The notes under the pieces were generated by a model that worked only from the letters and a program-made list of their open reading frames with translations, ran no database searches and was not told the origin of the DNA. Of a stretch of DNA of 64,000 nucleotides, positions 53,472-60,693 are shown piece after piece (positions within the stretch are counted from its first letter, which is position 1; every line of letters starts with the position of its first letter). Source of the DNA: JANYGM01 sp043764015. GTDB lineage: Bacteria; Bacteroidota; Bacteroidia; Cytophagales; Thermonemataceae. Both the position numbers and the translations under genes were made by a program. The stretch spans positions 1 through 64,000 of the forward strand of contig JAYUKY010000104.1 in assembly GCA_043764015.1 (NCBI GenBank). Reading direction: 5' to 3'.

Positions 53472-54305
53472 CTATTTTATTCTGAATTTTAGTGGAGAAG
53501 GTGGCTGATTTAGCAACGTGATGAGGTCAGAATAATAATATTTTACAATATCACCTCTGTTAAGTTTTACGTATGCTCTCACATAATAATCAGTACCAGC
53601 AACGGCACTAAAGAAGGTTTGGTTAGTAGGGTTTAAAGGGTCATTTAGTTGTATATTTAGGCTAATATTTCTTCTTTCTAGGACAAGAGGGCTAGGTGTT
53701 AGAGGCATATTGATAATATTTGTACCTGTTGGTATTATTACGCCACTACTAATACTAAGTTCACTAACATTAGGCGCTTTACAAAATAATAATCCGTATT
53801 GTCTAGTAATCAAAGGATTAGGGACTATTAACGGCTCATTGGTAATACAACTTGCCTCAAGGAAGTCTTTTATTGTTGTTGGATTTATGCTATCTCTTTT
53901 TATTAAAAAATTATCAATAATGATTCTTGGCGTTTTTGTACTAATTTTTTGTACTTCTCCATATACAATTTTATCCCCATTACGCATATAAGGGCGCACA
54001 AAATACTCTTTATCAAAAAACAAGGTGTCAATTTTACTTTCAAAATCAACATCTACATAAGGTGTTTCTGTGGTATCAGTTTCCGCAAGCCCTATTTCAG
54101 GGATTTCATCTTTAAGAGAATAACAATGTCCGTGAGCTGTTGGTGTGCCATCTTTATAGTCAATAATGTGTCCTTTGGCTTTAATAGTAGTAAAACCTAC
54201 TTCAAATGAAGTATTTGCAATGCTATCTATTTTAGCATATTTGCAATTCTGCAAATATGCGCCTAAAACAAGTGAAAACAAAAAGAATGTTAGTTGTTTT
54301 TTCAT
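53472..54305 (-). CDS. Probable lipoprotein with fibronectin-like GHCYS/YFVRPY domain
   Basis: This 277-aa protein has a hydrophobic N-terminus and a cysteine at position 21 (AYLQNC), a poor but possible lipobox since Asn at -1 is unusual. The first half has AHGHCYS ... EYFVRPYMRNGDK, the same beta-sandwich layout as the lipoprotein at 34423-35154; the second half has another YYVRAYVKLN block, so two such domains may be present. It stands alone in a repeat-rich region. Confidence 0.72.
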   Translation of the reverse strand: MKKQLTFFLFSLVLGAYLQNCKYAKIDSIANTSFEVGFTTIKAKGHIIDYKDGTPTAHGHCYSLKDEIPEIGLAETDTTETPYVDVDFESKIDTLFFDKEYFVRPYMRNGDKIVYGEVQKISTKTPRIIIDNFLIKRDSINPTTIKDFLEASCITNEPLIVPNPLITRQYGLLFCKAPNVSELSISSGVIIPTGTNIINMPLTPSPLVLERRNISLNIQLNDPLNPTNQTFFSAVAGTDYYVRAYVKLNRGDIVKYYYSDLITLLNQPPSPLKFRIK

Positions 54306-54384
54306 AACAATTAAATAATTAGGAATTGTGAATTAGGAATTAGATACCTAATTTATTTTTTTGAGGTGTAAACAAATGTATTTA

Positions 54385-54430
54385 AAAAATCCGTGTCATC
54401 TGTTAATCCGTTTTAAAATCTGTGATTCAG
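54385..54430. repeat. ATCCGTGTCATCTG dispersed repeat, single arm
   Basis: AAAATCCGTGTCATCTGTTAATCCGTTTTAAAATCTGTGATTCAG is the same unit as 21110-21151, here without the facing arm. Confidence 0.7.
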
Positions 54431-54442
54431 ATTATTATTTTC

Positions 54443-55288
54443 CTAAAACTTCACACTAAAACTAAACACTGGAGAATATTGTCCTAATCTAGTTTGTGCC
54501 AGTTGTATGCCAACATCTGCGTCCATTTTCTTATTTTTCTCCAACAATCTATTTTTTTCTATACGGTTTTTTCTGCCTTTCAAGCCTACACGCACAATAT
54601 CCGTTGCCCAAATAGCACCTGCGAGTATAGCCATACCTTGCGCTAATTGGTATTGTTTATTAGCATCAGCATAAGATTTGGTAGCATCAGCATTATTAGC
54701 AGAATTAAGGTAAGTATCATAAGTTTTGTCGGCTACGCTTTGTTGAATAAAACTCCCACCTATCAAGCCATAAACTGCCACAGTAGTAAGTAACCAACGG
54801 TACTTCCACTTAAATTGCTTATATTCTCTCACATAAGGATTTCCCCAACCAGGCAAAAGTACAGACCTCCAAAGTGCGTTTTCATTTTTATAATTAAAAA
54901 CGCTAGTTTCATAGTTGGCTACGAGCTTAAATTGCACGTCTTTTCCCTTAAATTCTTTATCTTCTTCTCCATATTGCCACAAAACTTGTCGGTTGTCACC
55001 TGCTAAAATATCTGCTCCAACGTGTCCTTTTGCATTTTTGATAGGACCTAAAAAAGTTTTGCCTTTATCACCAGAATAATACACATCAATATTATAAACA
55101 TTGATAATTTCTCCGTTTTTAAGCTGATAAGGAACAGTAATTGTCTTATTTTTTTTATCAACTTTAATAGAATCTTGCACAAGGGATTGCGCAAAAACTA
55201 TGCTAGAAGTAATAAAAACAGTAAAAAATGTTACGAGAGGCATTACAAAAATTGCTTTTTGTGCGTTTGAGATTAGTTTTTTTGTCAT
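54443..55288 (-). CDS. Exported protein of unknown function with mid membrane segments
   Basis: This 281-aa protein has a signal peptide (ending SIVFAQS), a beta-sandwich-like part (residues 45-135), the short block LLPGWGNPYVREY near 155, two hydrophobic stretches (about 170-190 and 215-235), and a C-terminal phenylalanine (FSFSVKF) typical of outer membrane proteins. It may be a small outer-membrane protein; I have no firm family. A TAGATTTG -7-like box lies at 55371-55378 (minus strand). Confidence 0.65.
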   Translation of the reverse strand: MTKKLISNAQKAIFVMPLVTFFTVFITSSIVFAQSLVQDSIKVDKKNKTITVPYQLKNGEIINVYNIDVYYSGDKGKTFLGPIKNAKGHVGADILAGDNRQVLWQYGEEDKEFKGKDVQFKLVANYETSVFNYKNENALWRSVLLPGWGNPYVREYKQFKWKYRWLLTTVAVYGLIGGSFIQQSVADKTYDTYLNSANNADATKSYADANKQYQLAQGMAILAGAIWATDIVRVGLKGRKNRIEKNRLLEKNKKMDADVGIQLAQTRLGQYSPVFSFSVKF

Positions 55289-55440
55289 AAAAAATAAAAA
55301 GTTTTTATCAATTATTTATAGTTTTTGATTTCATAATTGATAATTCGTAATTGACTTTGTTTTTGTCGTACAAATCTACTAAAAAATTATTTAAGTAGCA
55401 TCTTTTTAAATTGTTTTTTGTTTTAAAATCAAAAAATAAA

Positions 55441-56103
55441 TCATCTTTTCAGCCAGCCCGTAATGCTTTGTCGTGGGCGTTTTGTTGGTAAAACTTCGTG
55501 CCAAATATCCTCACTATATAGGCATACAAGCGTGCCAGCGCAAGGAATTACATCTGTAAATAATTCATTTTGTGCCTCATTTTCTTGTTCATTTTCTTGG
55601 TGATAAATGCGTAATTGTCCGCCATCTTCTTGTGTCCAATTTTCATTAAGATAAAACACACAAGAAATGACACGAGAGAGATTTTGGGTAGAATTATTTG
55701 TTTGAAAATTTGTTTTTTTGAATTGGTCAAGATGTTTTTTATAGAATTTATCAGGTTGATATACTGCAAAATGACACTCAAAAGTCGTTTTTAAATCCTT
55801 TAAACCAAGATAAAATACTCTATTTAAGGCAGTTTTTAGATCATTTATTTTGTCAAAATAGAGTTGTTGTAAAGCTGTGAGATTTACATTATCAAACCAC
55901 AACACATCATCACCTCTAATTTCTCCTTGCACTTGCCAATCTGTGCCTTTTCCTATGCCTGCACGCCTAAAATCCCCCTTTTCATATAATAATGTAAGTT
56001 CTTGCGCCATTTCTTTGACAAGCTTTTTATCTAAAAAATCAGGCATAATAGCCCATTTTCTTTCTGCTATTTGGTCTATTATTTGGTTAATTATTTCAGA
56101 CAT
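55441..56103 (-). CDS. 2OG-Fe(II) oxygenase family protein
   Basis: This 220-aa protein has the double-stranded beta-helix iron site: His and Asp in YKKHLDQF (residues about 120-127), the distal His in SEDIWHEVLP and the 2-oxoglutarate-binding Arg in RPRQSITGW near the C-terminus. Related proteins hydroxylate proteins (prolyl 4-hydroxylase type) or nucleic acids. It is cytoplasmic and appears to be a single-gene unit. Confidence 0.9.
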   Translation of the reverse strand: MSEIINQIIDQIAERKWAIMPDFLDKKLVKEMAQELTLLYEKGDFRRAGIGKGTDWQVQGEIRGDDVLWFDNVNLTALQQLYFDKINDLKTALNRVFYLGLKDLKTTFECHFAVYQPDKFYKKHLDQFKKTNFQTNNSTQNLSRVISCVFYLNENWTQEDGGQLRIYHQENEQENEAQNELFTDVIPCAGTLVCLYSEDIWHEVLPTKRPRQSITGWLKR

Positions 56104-56106
56104 TTT

Positions 56107-56240
56107 TTAAATTGTGAATTTTAAATTGTGAGTTGTGAATGAATACAAGTTTACAACGAAACTTCGTGTAATTTATAAAAAAAACAGATAAATTCAGTAT
56201 TTTATATTCATCAAAAACTCACAATTCATACTTCACAACT
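56107..56240. repeat. Heptad repeats (GAATTGT/ACAATTC) flanking spacer
   Basis: AATTGTGAATTTTAAATTGTGAGTTGTGAATG (from 56107) faces AACTCACAATTCATACTTCACAACTT (to 56240). Words are 7 bp. The rest of the 56104-56408 spacer holds the direct repeats at 56244 and a TACTTTTG -7-like box (56332-56339). Confidence 0.65.
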
Positions 56241-56243
56241 TAA

Positions 56244-56270
56244 TGTTAAGTGATTGTTAAGCGTTTTAAG
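56244..56270. promoter_or_regulatory. Pho-box-like direct repeats upstream of the Na/Pi transporter
   Basis: TGTTAAG at 56244-56250 and 56255-56261 are 11 bp apart, followed by TTTTAAG (56264-56270). On the other strand this reads TTAACA-N5-TTAACA, the direct-repeat pattern bound by PhoP in Bacillus. It lies about 140 bp before a phosphate transporter start. Regulator not identified. Confidence 0.4.
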
Positions 56271-56408
56271 TGTCTATATTAAGATTTTGTTATGATTATT
56301 GAAAAGTTACTATTATTTATTAGTTAAATGCTACTTTTGTGTTCTTATTTCACCAAAATACCAATAATACTAAACTTTATTCTGTAAATTATTCTGTAAA
56401 TATAATAA

Positions 56409-57584
56409 ATGACTTTGTTAAAAATAAAAGAAATTTCATCTCTAAAACACTTAGAAAACCCCTTAAATAATTCATTACAAGAACCTAAAAGCACTTTTTC
56501 CTACCTTAATATTGCAGGTATTATTTTAGCTTTCGTAATGATTGCCTTTCTTTTTTGGGCATCTCTAGAAATAATGGTACGAGCCTTGCATATTGTAGGG
56601 GAAAAAGAAGCAAAATTACTTATAAAAGGTAGTTTTAACCCATTTTTAGCGGTTTTTGGCGGTATTTTGATAACAGCTATTGTACAAAGTAGTTCCCTTG
56701 TAACTTCTATGATAGTGGCAATGGTGGCATCTGGAGTACTTTCTATGGAAATAGGTATCAATATCGTAATGGGTGCAAATATTGGTACTACGCTTACGTG
56801 TATGATGGTTTCTTTGGCTTATCCAACACGCAAAAAAGAATTCAAAAAAGCCTTTGCAGGGAGTTTATTACACGTTTTCTTTAATATTTTGAGTGTGTTT
56901 TTACTGTTTCCTATTGAATATTACTTTGGTGGCTTGTCGTGGCTATCAGGTGAGGCAAGCCGTTTTTTGATAGAAATAAAAACTACTATTCCAGTTGATT
57001 TTTCTATGCACGTAAAATCATTTATAAATCCTATTGTCAATACGCTTTTATTATTTGTAGAAAATGGTTTTATCTTACTAATCATCTCATTTTTATTGTT
57101 GTTTCTTTCTTTGCGTTTGCTTTTGATGATGTTCAAAAACATTGTTATTAACCGTTTGATGACCAAATTAGAAGTTTTTTTGCTAGGAAACGAAGGTCGT
57201 TCACTTTTTTGGGGAATTTTGATAACAGCTATTGTGCGTTCTAGCTCTGTGATGACTTCGTGGGTTACTTTGCGTGTTGCCAGCAATCAAATTCCACTAA
57301 AAAGTTCTTTTGGTTTTATTTTGGGCGCAAATATAGGCACAACTATAACGGCTCTTTTAGCAACTATTGGGCTATCCAATATCAGTATTCAGATTGCTAT
57401 GGCACATATTTTGTTTAATGTGTTGGGCGTTGCGCTGATGTACGCTTTGCCATTTTTAAGAAATTATTTGATTGTACTTGCTCGTTATTGTGGGCATCAA
57501 GTAGCTGAAAAACGCATTTTTGGTGTTTTGGGCATATTATTGGTGTTCTTTATTATTCCTTTTTTGCTTATTTACTTCAACTAA
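56409..57584 (+). CDS. Na/Pi cotransporter family protein (NptA/PhoU-less)
   Basis: This 391-aa membrane protein belongs to the SLC34-like Na+/phosphate cotransporter family. Two inverted repeat halves each hold the substrate motif: TAIVQSSSLVTS (about 82-93) and TAIVRSSSVMTS (about 275-286), plus GANIGTTLT and GANIGTTIT. The second QSSS is changed to RSSS, which may affect the ion coupling. The C-terminal PhoU-like domain of many bacterial members is absent. Two direct repeats upstream suggest phosphate regulation. Confidence 0.9.
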   Translation: MTLLKIKEISSLKHLENPLNNSLQEPKSTFSYLNIAGIILAFVMIAFLFWASLEIMVRALHIVGEKEAKLLIKGSFNPFLAVFGGILITAIVQSSSLVTSMIVAMVASGVLSMEIGINIVMGANIGTTLTCMMVSLAYPTRKKEFKKAFAGSLLHVFFNILSVFLLFPIEYYFGGLSWLSGEASRFLIEIKTTIPVDFSMHVKSFINPIVNTLLLFVENGFILLIISFLLLFLSLRLLLMMFKNIVINRLMTKLEVFLLGNEGRSLFWGILITAIVRSSSVMTSWVTLRVASNQIPLKSSFGFILGANIGTTITALLATIGLSNISIQIAMAHILFNVLGVALMYALPFLRNYLIVLARYCGHQVAEKRIFGVLGILLVFFIIPFLLIYFN

Positions 57585-57613
57585 AATGCTGAGGATTTTT
57601 TTGTAAGTGAATT

Positions 57614-57643
57614 TTTGATTATAAAATTTTTTATGTAGTTTTG
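57614..57643 (+). promoter_or_regulatory. -33/-7 promoter
   Basis: TTTG (57614-57617), 18 bp, then TAGTTTTG (57636-57643) precede the gene at 57665 by 22 bp. Confidence 0.65.
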
Positions 57644-57664
57644 TAAAACATTAAAGCAAAAAAA

Positions 57665-58096
57665 ATGAAAAAATTATTTTTAATATTACTCATTAGTATT
57701 CCTACTTTATTATGTGCGCAAATTATTGTACCCAATGCGCCACTAACAGATAGAGAACTATTACTTGAAGTCATTAAACAACAAAATAAAATTTCAGAAC
57801 AACTAATAGCAACAAATGTTGAAATAAAAGGTATCAGTACAGAACAAAAAGGAACACAAAAACAGATAGATATGCTATTTTATATGATGATTGCTATGCT
57901 TTCTGGGATATTTGGTTTGATTGCTTTTGTCGTCTGGGACAGGCAAGCCTCTATAAAACCTATTTTACAAGAAAATAAAGACCTTGCCAAAGAAATAGCG
58001 CAACTCAAAGAAAGAGAATTGAAATTTGAGGAAAAAACAGAAAATCACTTCAAAAAGATAGCCCAAATAGATGCCCGCTTTGCAGGAATTTTGTAA
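57665..58096 (+). CDS. Membrane-anchored coiled-coil protein
   Basis: This 143-aa protein has a signal peptide (LLCAQ), a helical part, one transmembrane helix (MMIAMLSGIFGLIAFVVW) and a C-terminal coiled coil (LAKEIAQLKERELKFEEK). The plan equals that of the protein at 37779-38249, and the last part matches the mini-protein at 46190-46342. The next gene, 35 bp downstream, is likely in the same operon. Function unknown. Confidence 0.7.
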   Translation: MKKLFLILLISIPTLLCAQIIVPNAPLTDRELLLEVIKQQNKISEQLIATNVEIKGISTEQKGTQKQIDMLFYMMIAMLSGIFGLIAFVVWDRQASIKPILQENKDLAKEIAQLKERELKFEEKTENHFKKIAQIDARFAGIL

Positions 58097-58131
58097 CAGA
58101 AAAATTCAAATAATTCGTTAAATATAAAGAT

Positions 58132-58554
58132 ATGGGGCATTTTGGTTGTAGCTTTTATTTTGCAGATTTGCCAAATATAGAAATTATCAAAGATAAAATC
58201 TGTAATTATTCTGGGTTAAACGTAGTTTTGGTGACTTTTCCTGAGATAGAATTACATTTTGAATTGGAACATAAATCTTTAGAAATGGATATTATGGTAG
58301 AAATATCTATAATGACAAATGAGCCTATATCAAAAATATATTTATCTTGTATTTCTGATAAAATAGATAAGCAATATTATTTTTACAGACTTATTTCGGC
58401 TGTTTTGGTTGATTTGGGAGGAATACCACCTGATGAATTCTTCCCACTTCCTGTATGGGCAAGAGTGAAATGGCAAGGACAAAAATGGTTCAAAAAAATA
58501 ACAGAAAGTCCTCATTTTTTTAGTATAATGTTGGATTACAGAACTTCTTTATAA
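58132..58554 (+). CDS. Hypothetical protein
   Basis: This 140-aa cytoplasmic protein has no motif I recognise. It shows alternating beta strands and helices, with a C-terminal basic/aromatic segment (WARVKWQGQKWFKKI). It is the second gene of a short unit with the coiled-coil protein (35 bp gap) and is closed by the hairpin at 58561. Confidence 0.65.
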   Translation: MGHFGCSFYFADLPNIEIIKDKICNYSGLNVVLVTFPEIELHFELEHKSLEMDIMVEISIMTNEPISKIYLSCISDKIDKQYYFYRLISAVLVDLGGIPPDEFFPLPVWARVKWQGQKWFKKITESPHFFSIMLDYRTSL

Positions 58555-58594
58555 AAAAGAGTACCAAAATCTAGATTTTGGTACGCTTTTTATT
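58553..58594. terminator. Bidirectional terminator
   Basis: GTACCAAAATC (58561-58571) and GATTTTGGTAC (58574-58584) form a perfect stem with A-run left and T-run right, between convergent genes. Confidence 0.85.
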
Positions 58595-58639
58595 GAGAAA
58601 TTTAAATTATAATTATTTGATTATCAATGTTTTGCATTC

Positions 58640-58671
58640 ATTCACAATTCACAATTAAAAATTCACAATTA
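58640..58671. repeat. Heptad repeat, ATTCACA type
   Basis: ATTCACAATTCACAATTAAAAATTCACAATT (7-bp words) abuts the SDR stop codon and is preceded by the core TGATTATCAATGTTTTGCATTC, also seen near other heptad blocks. Confidence 0.65.
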
Positions 58672-58672
58672 T

Positions 58673-59542
58673 TTAATTAGCTTTTACTGTATTTTTTTCA
58701 GTAGAAACGGTATCTTGGGTAGTTCTACCCACAAAACTCGTCATAGAACTATAAATATTCAGTCCATAACCTACAACCATATCAAATACACGTGCTGGCA
58801 AAATCCCTCTCAAAACAGGAATTAAATAAACAGACCAAGGCGCACGTAAAATAATATCATTGTTGCTGACTGCCTCCAAAATATCATCTGTAATGTCTTC
58901 TGGTTTTAAAAGTGGCGCAAGTAAAGGAGCTTTTACACCTGTAAACATACCTGTATCTATATAGCTAGGCGTTACTGTCGTAACGTGCAAATCAAAATTT
59001 AATTCATCATTAAGGGCTTCAAATTCCAGACGAATAGACTCTGAAAAGCCCAAAACTGCCCATTTGCTACCAGCATAAACAGACATTTTGGGGTTAGGCA
59101 CAAGCCCAGCGGCAGACGCAATATTGATAATATGCCCACTTCCTTGACGTATCATTTCTCCACCAAAAACCCTCGCTACGTGCATTACACCCAACACATT
59201 GATACGAATAGTGCGCTCTATGTCTTCGTGTGTGTGTTCTGTGAAACTTTTACCAACAATAATACCCGCATTATTAAACAAAATATCAATCCTACCTACT
59301 TCTGTGAGCGTAAGCGTTGCGGCACGCCTAATGTCGTCCAAACTAGATACATCAACCAAATAAGGGTGAACAGTATAGCCTTTTTGACGCAATTCTTCTG
59401 TTACGAGGGTCAAATTTTGCTGATGAATATCCCAAATAACAAGTTCACTAGCACCTTGTTTGAGGCATTTTTCACCTAACATTTTACCTATCCCGCTTGC
59501 GCCACCCGTTACGAGGACAGTTTTATCTTTAATTTTAGTCAT
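58673..59542 (-). CDS. Short-chain dehydrogenase/reductase
   Basis: The 289-aa protein is a classical SDR: cofactor motif TGGASGIG (residues 12-19), NNAG near 91-94, catalytic Ser in NIASAAGL and the YxxxK in SVYAGSKWAV. Asp/His after the second strand (WDIH) suggests NAD rather than NADP preference. A hydrophobic C-terminal stretch (VYLIPVLRGILPARVFDMVVGYGLN) may associate with the membrane, as in lipid-acting SDRs. Substrate unknown. Confidence 0.92.
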   Translation of the reverse strand: MTKIKDKTVLVTGGASGIGKMLGEKCLKQGASELVIWDIHQQNLTLVTEELRQKGYTVHPYLVDVSSLDDIRRAATLTLTEVGRIDILFNNAGIIVGKSFTEHTHEDIERTIRINVLGVMHVARVFGGEMIRQGSGHIINIASAAGLVPNPKMSVYAGSKWAVLGFSESIRLEFEALNDELNFDLHVTTVTPSYIDTGMFTGVKAPLLAPLLKPEDITDDILEAVSNNDIILRAPWSVYLIPVLRGILPARVFDMVVGYGLNIYSSMTSFVGRTTQDTVSTEKNTVKAN

Positions 59543-59637
59543 TTTCTTGTTTGTTTTATCTTGTGATTTATACTAATCTGCATTACACAAAGCTACTATT
59601 AAATTATCATAAAAACAAATATCCTTAAAATTTCCTA

Positions 59638-60543
59638 TCAAAAATCCCCATAATTTACCTGCAAACAAGGTAAATGTAAGTCTTTGCGCCACATATCCAC
59701 CACTTGATTACGGTCATCTAAGATAAATTGTATGAAAAACTTATTTTTGATATGTTGGTTAAAAATCTCTATTTTGACAAAGTGGTCGCCCCTGTCGTCA
59801 TTGCCTTTTCTCATCAGAATAAGGTCGTAAGGCACATTGTTAGCTTTTAACCAGTTTTCTGTTTGGGGTTTGTGTGTATCTTTTCGCCCAGAAACAATAA
59901 TGATTTTCACGCCTATTTGTGCATATTTGCGCACAATATCAATAATAGGTTCATTGGGCAAATCTCGCTCACAATGCTCTGCTTCATAAGGATTTCTACC
60001 GCAAATAATAGCCAGCGTGCCGTCCATATCTGCTATAATGGCTTTTGGCAAACTTTCATCTTGCTTTTGATAGATAAGATGTTTGCCAGTTTGGGTATCT
60101 TTTTCTAGTTTTGGCTTAATCCATTCGTTGTACATAGTCCTAATAACCCGCTCACCAACAGAATTAGGGCGTTTTAAGTCCCTTGCAATGGCATCTTCCA
60201 AAGAAATTTCAAAAAATTTCACAATAATTTGCACTGGTTTTCCTGTTTCTTCTTGATGTTGCGCTGCTAGCTCACGCATACGAGCCTCGTGTTTTGGGTT
60301 GAAATTTGTATCATCACAAATGACGTGTTTCCCCTCTTTAAGAGCTTCTAAAATCATTATATCACGGATTTTTAATACAAATTTTTCATTGCCTTTGCTA
60401 TGTTTAGAAACATCAAGCATAGCCCGCAAATCATCTTTATTCACACGTTTATATGTGCCTGCGTCATGTGAGGCAACCATTTCTTTTGCCCACGTTGATT
60501 TTCCACTAGCGGGAAGTCCTTTCAAAAAGTAGATAGTTTTCAT
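59638..60543 (-). CDS. Polynucleotide 5'-kinase/3'-phosphatase, T4 Pnkp-like
   Basis: This 301-aa protein has the same domain order and length as phage T4 polynucleotide kinase (301 aa). The kinase P-loop GLPASGKST is at residues 9-17 with Lys15 and Ser16 as in T4, followed by NKDDLR (34-40). The HAD phosphatase half begins with ADMDGTLA (171-178), then VSGRKD and a C-terminal DDRNQVVDMWR close to LQVNYGDF. It should heal 5'-OH and 3'-phosphate ends of broken RNA or DNA. No ligase or other repair gene is adjacent. There is no phage context. Confidence 0.93.
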   Translation of the reverse strand: MKTIYFLKGLPASGKSTWAKEMVASHDAGTYKRVNKDDLRAMLDVSKHSKGNEKFVLKIRDIMILEALKEGKHVICDDTNFNPKHEARMRELAAQHQEETGKPVQIIVKFFEISLEDAIARDLKRPNSVGERVIRTMYNEWIKPKLEKDTQTGKHLIYQKQDESLPKAIIADMDGTLAIICGRNPYEAEHCERDLPNEPIIDIVRKYAQIGVKIIIVSGRKDTHKPQTENWLKANNVPYDLILMRKGNDDRGDHFVKIEIFNQHIKNKFFIQFILDDRNQVVDMWRKDLHLPCLQVNYGDF

Positions 60544-60656
60544 TTGTTTGTTACTAATTTTTTATTTTTTTCATCAAAAAATTTTTTTTTATTGATTTTG
60601 TTTTATCTTTATGATGCGTTTTGCGTTTTAGATAAGAGATGCATTCATAAAAACTT

Positions 60657-60682
60657 ACTCCCTGAAAGGCGTTTTGGGGAGT
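60657..60682 (-). terminator. Terminator of the BioF-like gene
   Basis: ACTCCC (60657-60662) and GGGAGT (60677-60682) flank a 14-base loop, 12 bp after the stop codon on the minus strand, with a U-tract (complement of AAAAA at 60649-60653) following. Confidence 0.55.
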
Positions 60683-60693
60683 TTTTTTACTTT

